Shown here: positions 1 through 7,994 of the stretch, piece after piece
Layout of the letters: every line of letters starts with the position of its first letter
Position numbering within the stretch: position 1 is the first letter of the stretch
From: Stenotrophomonas sp. 704A1
GTDB lineage: Bacteria > Pseudomonadota > Gammaproteobacteria > Xanthomonadales > Xanthomonadaceae
Reading direction: 5' to 3'
Assembly: GCF_030549525.1 (NCBI RefSeq)
Contig: NZ_CP130831.1
Coordinates: 1,079,501-1,143,500, forward strand
DNA length: 64,000 nt
Translations under genes and position numbers: made by a program
The notes under the pieces: generated by a model
The model's database searches: none
Seen by the model: only the letters and a program-made list of their open reading frames with translations
What the model was told of the DNA's origin: nothing

Positions 1-102
1 CGGATGAAGTTCCGGCGCCGTCGGCACTGACGTCGGCTGCGATTTGTACACAGCACGGCTGGACTGCCGGTGAACCCCGCGGCACGCCCGCTTACGGAAG
101 AC

Positions 103-135
103 CACGTTTGCCCGGCATCATGTCGGGCAAACGTG
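103..135. promoter_or_regulatory. Perfect 12-bp inverted repeat abutting the qnr start codon
   Basis: CACGTTTGCCCG (103-114) is followed after 9 bp by its exact reverse complement (124-135), which ends two bases before the chosen qnr ATG at 138. It covers the place where a ribosome binding site would lie. It could be the operator of the DeoR-type repressor known to control Smqnr in S. maltophilia, or an mRNA hairpin limiting translation. Only the palindrome itself is seen directly. Confidence 0.6.
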
Positions 136-137
136 AC

Positions 138-797
138 ATGGAATTCCCGATGTCCCCCACCGTTCACCGCAAGCTGCGCATTGCCGGCGACCTGTACACC
201 GGCCAGAAAGTGGTCGACCAGCAGTTCCACGACTGCGACTTTTCCGGCGCCGACCTGACCGGCACCGAGTTCATCAACTGCAGCTTCTACAACGCTGACA
301 GCCGCACCGGCTGCCGCTTCAACGGCGCCACGCTGAAGGAAGCCAGCTTCCGCGGCTGTGACATCAGCATGTGCCATTTCAACTTCATCAAGGCACTGGG
401 CCTGGAAATCAGCGAGTGCCGCGCGCAGGGCGCGGATTTCAGCAACGCCAGCTTCATGAACCAGATCACCACGCGCAGCTGGTTCTGCAGTGCCTTCATC
501 AAGAAGTCCAACCTGCGCTACGCCAACTTCTCGCGGGTGACGCTGGAAAAGTGCGAGCTGTGGGAGAACCGCTGGGACGGCGCCAACCTCAGCGGCGCCA
601 GCTTTGCCGGTTCGGACCTGTCGGCGGGCCAGTTCGAGGGCATCGACTGGAGCAGTGCCAACTTCACCGACTGTGACCTGACCGGTTCGGAGCTGGGCGA
701 TCTGGACCTGCGCGTGGTCAACCTGCGCGGGGCGCGGCTGGATGTGCAGCAGGTGGCATTGCTGATGCAGCGCATCGGCATCACCTTGGTGCCGTAG
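138..797 (+). CDS. qnr: Qnr pentapeptide-repeat quinolone resistance protein (SmQnr type)
   Basis: The 219-residue protein is built of pentapeptide repeats of the A(D/N)LxX type (for example DFSGADLTG, CRAQGADFSNASF, RWDGANLSGASFAGSDL). These fold into a right-handed quadrilateral beta-helix that mimics DNA and protects gyrase and topoisomerase IV from fluoroquinolones. Chromosomal Qnr proteins of S. maltophilia have the same length, and the C-terminal end (LLMQRIGITLVP) fits the family. I chose the ATG at 138 because it gives 219 residues; an in-frame ATG at 150 and upstream ATGs inside the palindrome are alternatives. The known repressor gene would lie left of the window. The 12-bp palindrome directly upstream suggests repression or translational control. 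Confidence 0.9.
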   Translation: MEFPMSPTVHRKLRIAGDLYTGQKVVDQQFHDCDFSGADLTGTEFINCSFYNADSRTGCRFNGATLKEASFRGCDISMCHFNFIKALGLEISECRAQGADFSNASFMNQITTRSWFCSAFIKKSNLRYANFSRVTLEKCELWENRWDGANLSGASFAGSDLSAGQFEGIDWSSANFTDCDLTGSELGDLDLRVVNLRGARLDVQQVALLMQRIGITLVP

Positions 798-800
798 GCA

Positions 801-1475
801 TCAGCCGGCGTACGCCACCCAGCCCTTGAAGCTGAAGCCGGCATAGAACAGTTCCACGCCGTCGAAGCCGGCCTGTTGCAGCAACGCGACGTCCTGCTCG
901 GGTGACTGCAGCGGCAGCCGCTCGATCATGACCTCGATCGTGCGCTGGGCATCGGCGTGGGTCACCCCGGATGCCTCGGCGAAGGCCAGGTAGCGCTGCA
1001 GCCAGCGGCGCTTGCCTGCTTCATCGGCCGGTACGCTGTGGTGGGCTAGCACCAGCGGCGCGCCCGGACGCAGGCGGCGGTGCAGCTCGCGCAGCGTGTG
1101 CAGCCGCTGCGCGGCATCGAGGAAGTGCAGTGTCAGCAGGCAGCTGGCGCCGTCAAAGCGCACATCCGGTGCATCGTCGATATAGCCTTCCAGCAATTCC
1201 ACCTGCGCCATCAGTGGCCCCAGCGTCTGTTGCGCAAGCGCCAGCATCGGCGCGGCCGGGTCCACGCCCAGCAGCTGCCAGCCCGGATGTGCCTCGGCGA
1301 AGGCCTTCAGTTCCAGCCCGCCCCCGGCCCCGAGTACCAGCACGCGGCCGTGTGCGGGAACGACTTCGGCCAGCAGCAGGCGGCTCATCTGCTGCAGGGC
1401 GAGGAAGCCCGGCACCTGCCGCAGCGGACCGTCGGCGTAGCGGGCCACCACCTGCGGGTCGGAGAACGTGGACAT
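801..1475 (-). CDS. Class I SAM-dependent methyltransferase
   Basis: This is a 224-residue cytosolic protein with a Rossmann-type methyltransferase fold. Motif I is VLVLGAGGGLELKAF near residue 45, followed by an acidic cofactor-binding strand (LLGVDPAAPM) and a FDGASCLLTLHFL post-I motif. It is a small-molecule type enzyme and its substrate cannot be told from sequence. The start was set at MSTFSDPQ because the 16 residues upstream are arginine-rich and lie before the conserved N-terminal helix. It runs convergently with qnr, with only 3 bp between the stop codons, so transcription from the two sides would collide. Confidence 0.8.
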   Translation of the reverse strand: MSTFSDPQVVARYADGPLRQVPGFLALQQMSRLLLAEVVPAHGRVLVLGAGGGLELKAFAEAHPGWQLLGVDPAAPMLALAQQTLGPLMAQVELLEGYIDDAPDVRFDGASCLLTLHFLDAAQRLHTLRELHRRLRPGAPLVLAHHSVPADEAGKRRWLQRYLAFAEASGVTHADAQRTIEVMIERLPLQSPEQDVALLQQAGFDGVELFYAGFSFKGWVAYAG

Positions 1476-1562
1476 GCGCGGATTCCTGCGGCGGGGGACT
1501 AACCACTGTAGCGCGGCGCGCAAGGGGCATTGCGCGCCGCGGCGGCACAGGCACGGCGGGGT

Positions 1563-2261
1563 TCAGGCCGCTGCAGCCTCAGGCACATCCTGCAGCTGCA
1601 CCTCGCCGAGGAAGCTCCCGCTGCTGGTGGCCGGCCGCTGCGCTTCGATGGCGTGGGCGAACTGCACGCCCGGGTCATCCTGCAGGCGCTCGAACAGCTG
1701 TTGCAGCTTCGGGAACCCGCGGCGGTCGACCACCTGGTGGTAGTCGTTCCAGCGCGCAATGCCGGCGAAGTAGGCGTCGGCGAAACTGCGCTGATCGCCC
1801 AGCAGCCAGGGGCCATTGCCGATCATCTGCTCCAGCGCCTGGTGGGCGTGGCGCACCTTGGTCGTACCGTAGGCCCGCAGCGCCTCACCCTCGGCACCTT
1901 CGGCGTGTTCCAGCGCGTGCCAGAGCGGGGCATAGGCACCGAAGAAGCTGGTGTTGAGATAGGCCAGCCGATGGTTGAGGCGGTCGAAGCCGGGCGTGCC
2001 CTGCGCGAAGCCCAGCCCCTGCGGGATGCCCCGTGCGGCGAGATGGTTGAGGATGGCCAGGCTTTCACTGAGCAGTTCGCCCTGGGCGGTGCGCAGCGTC
2101 GGGGTTTCGCCCAGGGGGTTGAGGCGACGGTACGGGTCACCCTGCACCTGGCCGGGCATGTCGATGCGGCACAGCTGGTAGGGCTGGCGCAGCCATTCCA
2201 GGGCGACGATGGAGCCGAACGAGCAGCCCGAGGGCACGCCGTAGAAGAGGATCGGGGTCAT
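1563..2261 (-). CDS. Glutathione S-transferase family protein
   Basis: This 232-residue protein starts with a thioredoxin-like GST N-terminal domain (ILFYGVPSGCSFGSIVALEWL, then NPLGETPTL and LSESLAIL, the cis-Pro and glutathione-binding ES motif). An all-helical C-terminal domain follows, containing GPWLLGDQRSFADAYFAGI, the usual N-capping Asp region. It probably conjugates or reduces electrophiles with glutathione in the cytosol. It is divergent from the LysR gene at 2377, and the 115-bp gap contains an 11-bp direct repeat that may be the regulator's site. The start at 2261 matches the conserved beta-1 strand; a longer reading to 2390 would run over the promoter. Confidence 0.85.
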   Translation of the reverse strand: MTPILFYGVPSGCSFGSIVALEWLRQPYQLCRIDMPGQVQGDPYRRLNPLGETPTLRTAQGELLSESLAILNHLAARGIPQGLGFAQGTPGFDRLNHRLAYLNTSFFGAYAPLWHALEHAEGAEGEALRAYGTTKVRHAHQALEQMIGNGPWLLGDQRSFADAYFAGIARWNDYHQVVDRRGFPKLQQLFERLQDDPGVQFAHAIEAQRPATSSGSFLGEVQLQDVPEAAAA

Positions 2262-2313
2262 GGCAGGTTTCCGGTTCAAGCCGCGGTGCGGCGGGTAGGA
2301 AAAGCGTGCCTGT

Positions 2314-2374
2314 GTGGACATTGCCGAGGAAGCCGTCCCGCTGGCATCCTGAAGTCCACCTCCGTGGACATTGC
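2314..2374. promoter_or_regulatory. Direct repeat and small dyad between GST and LysR genes
   Basis: GTGGACATTGC occurs at 2314-2324 and again at 2364-2374, exactly 50 bp apart, about five helical turns. The right copy also forms the dyad GTCCAC-CTCC-GTGGAC (2354-2369). Two-site arrangements on one face of DNA are typical of LysR regulators controlling a divergent gene. The repeat is seen; binding by the neighbouring LysR protein is inferred. Confidence 0.45.
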
Positions 2375-2376
2375 GC

Positions 2377-3321
2377 ATGCTCAACCTCAACGATCTGGCC
2401 CTGTTCGTGACGGCGGTCGAACAGGGCGGTTTCGCCGCCGGCGGGCGTCACCTGGGGCTGCCGCGCTCGACGTTGAGCAAGCGCGTGGCGTTGCTGGAAG
2501 CGCAGCTTGACGTGCGCTTGCTGCAGCGCAGCTCGCGCCGCTTCGCGCTGACCGAGGTTGGCCAGGCGTTCTTCGAGCGCGCCTGTGCGGCGCTGTCGGA
2601 AGTGGAGGCCGCCGAAGCGATTGTCCGCGACCGCCAGGCCGAACCCAGTGGCACCGTGCGCATCAGCGCGTCCATTCCGGTCGTGCAGGACCAGCTCGCT
2701 GCCTGCCTGCCCGCACTCGCCCGCCGCCATCCGCGGCTGCGCATCGAAGTCGATGTCAGCGATCGCTTCATCGATCTGGCACAGGAAGGCATCGACATCG
2801 CCCTGCGTAGCCACTTCGGTCCGCTGCCGGATTCCGGGCTGGTGCAGCGCTCGCTGGGCAGCGAGCGCATCGTGCTGGTGGCTGCACCGGACTATCTGGC
2901 CAGCGCGCCCGCCCTGGAGTCACCGGAGCAGCTGTGCGCGCACGCAGGCCTGCTGACCGCGCGTCATGCAACGCGCTGGACGCTGCATGATGCCAACGAC
3001 CGCCGGGTGCAGGTGGAGCCGCAGGTGGCGCTGGTCGGCAACGAGTCGACGCTGCTGATCGCCGCAGCCGAAGCCGGGCTTGGCATTACCGTGCTCCCGC
3101 ACAGCCTGTGTGCAGCGGCCCTTGCCGCTGGCCGCCTGCAGCAGGTTCTGCCGGCCTGGCACGCCGGCGAGGTGACCACCAGTGTGCTGATGCCGCACCG
3201 TCGCGGCCAGTTGCCGGGCGTGCGCGTGGTGGTGGATGCGCTGGTGGCGCACTACCAGCTCAGCGCAACGCCTGCGCAAGTACCTGCCAGATCCGCGGGT
3301 CCTGGCATTGCGAGACGTTGA
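2377..3321 (+). CDS. LysR-family transcriptional regulator, GST-linked
   Basis: This 314-residue regulator has an N-terminal winged helix-turn-helix (LNDLALFVTAVEQGGFAAGGRHLGLPRSTLSKRVALLEAQL) and a substrate-binding domain from about residue 90. The divergent GST gene is its probable target, as in many LysR/GST pairs. I chose the ATG at 2377; a TTG six bases upstream is possible. Its 3' end overlaps the end of the convergent MocR-type gene by 62 bp, so the last 20 codons are read on both strands. The inducer is unknown. Confidence 0.85.
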   Translation: MLNLNDLALFVTAVEQGGFAAGGRHLGLPRSTLSKRVALLEAQLDVRLLQRSSRRFALTEVGQAFFERACAALSEVEAAEAIVRDRQAEPSGTVRISASIPVVQDQLAACLPALARRHPRLRIEVDVSDRFIDLAQEGIDIALRSHFGPLPDSGLVQRSLGSERIVLVAAPDYLASAPALESPEQLCAHAGLLTARHATRWTLHDANDRRVQVEPQVALVGNESTLLIAAAEAGLGITVLPHSLCAAALAAGRLQQVLPAWHAGEVTTSVLMPHRRGQLPGVRVVVDALVAHYQLSATPAQVPARSAGPGIARR

Positions 3322-4639
3322 AGCGCAGGTAGTCGGCCGCGCGCTGCGACTGGCTGAACGCGTTGCCCGGTGCCAGCACGATGCCCTCGCGCAGGCATTG
3401 CCGCGCCAGTGCGGCGGCATCGCGGCCATCGGGCAGCCGGCACCACAGGAACAGCCCCGCGTCGGGTTGCAGCCAGGGAATGATGCCCAGCCTGTGCAGC
3501 TGCCGCAGCGTGTGCCGGCGCGCGTCGGCCAGGCGCGTGCGCACCGCCTGCATGTGGCGCCGGTAGCCGCTGTCGGTCAGTGCGACATGCATCAGCTGCG
3601 CAGCCAGGTGACCGCCACCGAAGCTGGTGGCCAGCTTCAGATCGGTCAGTGCCTCGATCCAGTCACCGCGCGCGGCGATGAAACCGCAGCGCGAGGCGGC
3701 CGACAGCGTCTTGGAGAAACTGCCGACGTGGATCACCCGCGACAGCCCATCGAGTGCGGCCAGCCGCGGTGCCGGCTGCAGTTCGAAGTCGGCGAAGATG
3801 TCATCTTCGACGATCACCAGTTCGCTGCGCTCGGCCAGGCCCAGCAGGCGATGCGCGGTGCTGGCCGACAACACGGCGCCGGTCGGGTTGTGCAGGCCGG
3901 AATTGGTGATGTACAGCCGCGGCGCGTGCGACTGCAGTGCCTGCGCGAATGCCTCCAGGTCCGGGCCGCTGTGCGTGTACGGCACGCCAATGGCCTGCAC
4001 CTGGTGTGCCTTCAGCAACGCGTGGTAGTTGAAGTAGCTCGGGTCATCCACCAGCACGCAGTCGCCGGGCTTGAGCAGGAAGCGGCAGATCAGATCGACG
4101 GCATGGGTGCCGGATTCGGTCAGCAGCACCTGTTCCATCGGCGCATCGATGCCCAGCGTGGCGGCGCGCCGCTGCAGCAGCTGGCGCAGCGACGGCAGAC
4201 CGAGCGGGCTGCCGTAGTCGACCAGATGCGATGCGTCCACGCGTGCCAACCGACGCAGCCCACGGCGCACGCCGTCCTGGTACAACCAGTCGCTCGGCAT
4301 CCAGCCGCAGCCCGGCTTGAGGTGCCCGGCCGGGGTTTCCAGTGACTGCCGCGAAACCCACAGCGGGTCGACCGCGCGTTCCCGCTGCGGCTCCATCGCC
4401 GCCAGCGCCAGCGGTGCGACCGGACCACTGACGTAGAACCCGGAGCCTGCGCGCGCGCTGATCACGCCTTCTGCGGCCAGGCGCTCGTAGGCCTCGACCA
4501 CGGTGGAGACCGACACCCCCATCGCCGCCGCCTGGGCACGTACCGAGGGCAGGCGCGAGCCGGGTCCATCGATGCGCGCACTGATGCGGGCGCGCACCGC
4601 CTGGATGACCGAATCGATGCGGGTAGGCGGACCTGACAT
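3260..4639 (-). CDS. MocR/PdxR-like GntR regulator with aminotransferase domain
   Basis: The 459-residue protein joins a GntR winged helix (SRLPSVRAQAAAMGVSVSTV, residues about 29-48) to a fold-type I aminotransferase domain. PLP-binding landmarks are the NPTG motif (HNPTGAVLSAST), VEDDIFADFE and SFSKTLSAASRCGFI, where the Lys is the Schiff-base residue. MocR proteins sense PLP-linked metabolites and usually act on a divergent gene; here that is the EamA exporter, across a 131-bp gap holding an 8-bp inverted repeat. The start at 4639 places the helix-turn-helix at the usual position. The 3' end overlaps the LysR gene by 62 bp. Confidence 0.88.
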   Translation of the reverse strand: MSGPPTRIDSVIQAVRARISARIDGPGSRLPSVRAQAAAMGVSVSTVVEAYERLAAEGVISARAGSGFYVSGPVAPLALAAMEPQRERAVDPLWVSRQSLETPAGHLKPGCGWMPSDWLYQDGVRRGLRRLARVDASHLVDYGSPLGLPSLRQLLQRRAATLGIDAPMEQVLLTESGTHAVDLICRFLLKPGDCVLVDDPSYFNYHALLKAHQVQAIGVPYTHSGPDLEAFAQALQSHAPRLYITNSGLHNPTGAVLSASTAHRLLGLAERSELVIVEDDIFADFELQPAPRLAALDGLSRVIHVGSFSKTLSAASRCGFIAARGDWIEALTDLKLATSFGGGHLAAQLMHVALTDSGYRRHMQAVRTRLADARRHTLRQLHRLGIIPWLQPDAGLFLWCRLPDGRDAAALARQCLREGIVLAPGNAFSQSQRAADYLRFNVSQCQDPRIWQVLAQALR

Positions 4640-4662
4640 GGGGACTGTAGTGGAAGTATGGG

Positions 4663-4688
4663 CAGTACAGTTACTTTCGACTGTACTG
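4663..4688. promoter_or_regulatory. Inverted-repeat operator between MocR-like and EamA genes
   Basis: CAGTACAG (4663-4670) and CTGTACTG (4681-4688) form a perfect 8-bp inverted repeat with a 10-bp spacer, so the half-site centres are 18 bp apart. It lies 24 bp upstream of the MocR-type start and 83 bp upstream of the EamA start. A site serving both genes, bound by the MocR-type protein, is the natural reading but is inferred. Confidence 0.55.
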
Positions 4689-4770
4689 GATTGTAGCTGG
4701 GGTATCCGCGATGCGGGTGGTTCCATGCCCGCATCTGCCGGGCGCCGCCCGGGACTCCAGGAGCGCAGGC

Positions 4771-5634
4771 GTGGAACGGTCGGTGAACGGGTGGATCAAT
4801 GGCTTCATCGGTGTGGTGATCTTTGCCGGATCGCTGCCGGCAACCCGCGTGGCGGTGCTGCAGCTGGATGCCGGCTTCGTCACTGCGGCGCGCGCCAGCA
4901 TCGCCGCGCTGCTCGGCCTGGCCCTGCTGTTGCTGCTGCGCCAGCCGCGCCCGCATCGGCGTGATCTGCCGGGCCTGGTGCTGGTCAGTCTGGGCGTGGT
5001 GGTGGGATTCCCGTTGCTGACCGCGTTGGCCCTGCGCCACGCCTCGTCGGCGCACACCATCGTGTTCGTCGGCCTGCTGCCGTTGAGCACCGCGGTGTTT
5101 GGCGTGCTGCGCGGTGGCGAGCGCCCGCGCCCGGCCTTCTGGCTGTTTTCGCTGCTGGGCAGCGCCTGCGTGGCCGGCTACGCCGCGCGCAATGGTATCG
5201 AGGCTTCGTGGCAGGCCGATCTGCTGATGCTGGCGGCGATCGTGGTGTGCGGGCTGGGCTATGCCGAAGGCGGGCGACTGGCGCGGCACCTGGGCGGCTG
5301 GCAGGTGATCAGCTGGGCGCTGCTGCTGGCGTTGCCGGTGATGCTGCCGCTGACCGTGCTGATGCGCCCGGCCTCGTTCGCTGCGGTGCAGGCATCGGCC
5401 TGGTGGGCGCTGGGCTATGTGGCCGTGTTCAGCATGCTGGTGGGGTTCCTGTTCTGGTACCGCGGCCTGGCCCAGGGCGGCATCGCTGCGGTGGGCCAGC
5501 TGCAGCTGCTGCAGCCGTTCTTCGGCCTGGCGCTGGCGGCGGTGCTGCTGCACGAAGCGGTCAGCGCCAGCATGCTGCTGGTGACCGTGGCGGCAGTGGC
5601 CTGCGTGGCCGGCGCACGCCGCTTCAGCCGCTGA
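4771..5634 (+). CDS. EamA/DMT-family membrane exporter
   Basis: This 287-residue inner-membrane protein has about ten hydrophobic segments in two EamA repeats (residues about 8-140 and 150-285), the size and layout of drug/metabolite transporters of the RhaT/YdcZ type. The GTG at 4771 is chosen because AGGAG lies 7 bases upstream; the reading frame runs further 5' but has no comparable site. It is divergent from the MocR-type regulator, a pairing often seen for exporters of amino acids or vitamin-B6-related metabolites. The substrate is unknown. Confidence 0.82.
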   Translation: MERSVNGWINGFIGVVIFAGSLPATRVAVLQLDAGFVTAARASIAALLGLALLLLLRQPRPHRRDLPGLVLVSLGVVVGFPLLTALALRHASSAHTIVFVGLLPLSTAVFGVLRGGERPRPAFWLFSLLGSACVAGYAARNGIEASWQADLLMLAAIVVCGLGYAEGGRLARHLGGWQVISWALLLALPVMLPLTVLMRPASFAAVQASAWWALGYVAVFSMLVGFLFWYRGLAQGGIAAVGQLQLLQPFFGLALAAVLLHEAVSASMLLVTVAAVACVAGARRFSR

Positions 5635-5656
5635 ACGCATCGCCGGCGATCACGCC

Positions 5657-5677
5657 GCGATACCGTTGGCGTATCGC
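5657..5677. promoter_or_regulatory. LysR-type box GCGATAC-N7-GTATCGC upstream of SDR gene
   Basis: A perfect 7-bp inverted repeat with 7-bp spacer sits 54 bp before the SDR start. Its core ATAC-N7-GTAT fits the T-N11-A rule for LysR regulators. The LysR gene downstream of the SDR (6653) is the obvious candidate, but this is inferred from proximity. Confidence 0.5.
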
Positions 5678-5731
5678 ACAGGCGCGAAAACAGTATTGGC
5701 CGTCGTGCGCACGCTGGCCGATGCTGGCCGG

Positions 5732-6613
5732 ATGAAGCCGAATTCCAGCATTTCCTTCGACGGCCAGGTGGGCCTGGTGACCGGTGCCGCCGGTGGCCTG
5801 GGCCTGGCCTACAGCCGCCTGCTGGCCCAGCGCGGCGCGCATGTAGTGATGCATGACGTCGGCGCCGGGCTGGATGGCACCGGGACCGATCCGCAGCGCG
5901 TGGCGCAGGCCGCCGCTGCGCTGCGCACGCAGGGCCTGGCGGTGGACGCCGCCGCCGCTGCCATCGACCAGCGCGCCGGCTGCCACGCGCTGGTGCAGGA
6001 CATCCTGCAGCGGCATGGGCGGCTGGACTTCATCATCCACAACGCCGGTTGGGTGGCGTACGCGGGCATCGAGGCGGTGCAGGACGACGCGCTGGAGCAG
6101 ATGCTGTGCCTGGCCGCGAAGACGCCGCTGTGGCTGGCCCAGGCCGCATGGCCGGCGATGCGGGCAGCCGGCGGCGGGCGCATCGTGGTGACCACGTCGG
6201 ATCGCGCGCTGTACCCGCAGTATGCCCAGCGCGGCCTGGCGGCCTATGCGATGGCCAAGCTGGCGGCGCAGGGGCTGGTCAACGTGCTGGCGCTGGAGGG
6301 GGCCGAGCACGGCATCGTGGTCAACGCGGTTTCGCCGGTCGCCAAGACCCGCATGTGGGGCATCGACGGCGAACCGGATGAGCTGCATCCGGATGCTGTG
6401 GCAGCCGGGGGCGCGTTCCTGGTATCCGGTCGTTGCCGCGAGGGCGGCTGGGTGCTGCGGGCCAGCAATGGCCAGTTCCATGCACTGCGCCTGCAGGAAG
6501 CGGAGAACGTGGCCTATCCGCGCGACCTGCGTGCGGTGCTGGCCGACAGCATCGAGTCGGTGGCCCTGCAATGGCCGGTGATCGCACGGCCGAGTGTCGA
6601 CGCACGCGGCTGA
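5732..6613 (+). CDS. Short-chain dehydrogenase/reductase
   Basis: This 293-residue SDR shows the cofactor motif TGAAGGLG (residues about 17-24), the NAG motif (IIHNAGW), a catalytic Ser region (VVTTSDRAL) and the YAMAK Tyr-Lys pair. The extra C-terminal segment, with the total length, resembles the SDR domains of multifunctional beta-oxidation enzymes. The substrate is not evident. The start at 5732 is the first Met before the cofactor motif. The LysR gene 39 bp downstream on the same strand and the LysR-type box upstream suggest a regulator-target pair. Confidence 0.83.
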   Translation: MKPNSSISFDGQVGLVTGAAGGLGLAYSRLLAQRGAHVVMHDVGAGLDGTGTDPQRVAQAAAALRTQGLAVDAAAAAIDQRAGCHALVQDILQRHGRLDFIIHNAGWVAYAGIEAVQDDALEQMLCLAAKTPLWLAQAAWPAMRAAGGGRIVVTTSDRALYPQYAQRGLAAYAMAKLAAQGLVNVLALEGAEHGIVVNAVSPVAKTRMWGIDGEPDELHPDAVAAGGAFLVSGRCREGGWVLRASNGQFHALRLQEAENVAYPRDLRAVLADSIESVALQWPVIARPSVDARG

Positions 6614-6652
6614 ACGCGTACCCTAGGCAGGTCACCCGCTGCCTGCATTGAA

Positions 6653-7540
6653 ATGATCGATCTGCGCCTGCTCCGCCAGTTCGTGGCGGTGGCCGAAGAA
6701 CTGCACTTCCACCGCGCCGCCGCGCGCCTGCACATGTCACAGCCACCCTTGACGGCGGCGATGCGGCGGCTGGAAGACGAAGTGGGCACCGGGCTGATCG
6801 TGCGCGGCAACCGCACGCTGGGCCTGACGATGGCCGGGCAGACGCTGCTGGCGGAAGCGCGCGCGACCCTGCAGCAGGCCGAGCAGGCGCTGCAGCGTAC
6901 CCGCGCAGCGGCGGCCGGGCAGACCGGCAGTCTGCGCCTGGGCTATGTGGGCAGCGCGCTGTATGGCCGCCTGCCCGGATTGATCCGGCAGTTCCGCCAC
7001 GCCTTTCCGCAGGTGCAGCTGCACCTGCACGAAGCCACTTCGCGACAGCAGCAGGTCTGGCTGCGCGAGGCGCGTATCGACGTGGGCGTGCTGATCCCGC
7101 CGATTCCCGCCGCCGAGCTGGTGCTGCACGATTTCGACCAGGACCGTCTGGCGATCGCCCTGCCGCGTGCCCACGCCTTGGCCAACGTGCCGCAGCTGTC
7201 GGTCGCGATGCTGGTGGATGAGCCCTTCGTTTCCTGGCCGGCGGCCGAGGGTATCGGTTTCCACGCACAGGTGCTGGGGCTGTGCACCGCCGCGGGGTTC
7301 AGTCCGCGCGTGGTGCAGGAGGCGCAGGGCATGCACGCGGTGCTGTCGCTGGTGGCGGTGGAGGCCGGCGTGGCGATCGTGCCGGCGAGCATGACCGGTT
7401 TTCGGCCCGATGAAATCCTCTATCGGCCCCTGCAGGGCGCGCAGGCCGAGTTCGCGCTGCAGTTCTGCCTGCGGCCGGAATCTCCATCGCCGGTCGTGCG
7501 CAACTTCATCGACGCGGCGGCGGCCAGCGCGGCGCGTTGA
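6653..7540 (+). CDS. LysR-family transcriptional regulator, SDR-linked
   Basis: The protein has 295 residues, with the helix-turn-helix at residues 1-60 (MIDLRLLRQFVAVAEELHFH, then AAARLHMSQPPLTAAMRRLE) and an effector-binding domain after it. The opening sequence is close to the BenM/CatR/CbbR subgroup, which usually senses small organic acids. It follows the SDR gene by 39 bp in the same direction, so the two may be co-transcribed. The LysR-type box at 5657-5677 could be its site. Confidence 0.85.
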   Translation: MIDLRLLRQFVAVAEELHFHRAAARLHMSQPPLTAAMRRLEDEVGTGLIVRGNRTLGLTMAGQTLLAEARATLQQAEQALQRTRAAAAGQTGSLRLGYVGSALYGRLPGLIRQFRHAFPQVQLHLHEATSRQQQVWLREARIDVGVLIPPIPAAELVLHDFDQDRLAIALPRAHALANVPQLSVAMLVDEPFVSWPAAEGIGFHAQVLGLCTAAGFSPRVVQEAQGMHAVLSLVAVEAGVAIVPASMTGFRPDEILYRPLQGAQAEFALQFCLRPESPSPVVRNFIDAAAASAAR

Positions 7541-7994
7541 TGGCGGTCGGCGGTCGGCCGTGCCCTGCCGGGCGCATGAGCGGCGCTGCGCGCGGTGATG
7601 CGATGCGCCTTCCCCATTCCTGACAGGTCACCGGGCAAACCACCGATGGTGCGCGCGGCGTGCAATGGCGAACATGACGCCCCTGCCAGCCAGTTCGGGC
7701 CGGCAGGGATTGGCATTTCGCAGGCAGCGCTGTCGCACCGGTCGACAGGTGTCATGGACGGCGCTTGGAACCAGTGCGATCCGTTGTCCGTGGCGGGTGA
7801 AGCATGGGAATCACACGGGGCCGCCCGACATGTCCAGTGCTGCGTGCAGTGCCAACCGCATCGCCCGCCGCCGGTCTGCGTTCGCTTGGGGGAAGGCGCT
7901 GTGCGCCAGCAGATCGGCGGCGGGCGATGCATCTGGACACCCGTGCCGGGCAGGGAACTGCCCGGTACGACGCAGCTAGTGGTGGTGGCCGCGC
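7541..7994. other. 454-bp intergenic tract without a recognisable gene
   Basis: Open frames exist on both strands, but their predicted peptides are rich in Cys, Trp, Arg and Pro and look like non-coding readings. The only clear structures are a 7-bp CCCTGCC/GGCAGGG dyad (7681-7708) and the strong hairpin at 7942-7969. It may be the decayed remains of a gene that once followed the TonB receptor, but I see no convincing protein fragment. Confidence 0.4.
7942..7969 (-). terminator. 12-bp hairpin downstream of TonB receptor gene
   Basis: CGTGCCGGGCAG-GGAA-CTGCCCGGTACG forms a 12-bp stem (one G-T pair) with a four-base loop. It lies 25 bp beyond the stop of the minus-strand receptor gene. No T-run follows on either strand, so it may act as a 3' stabiliser or a SMAG-like repeat rather than a classical intrinsic terminator. 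Confidence 0.5.
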
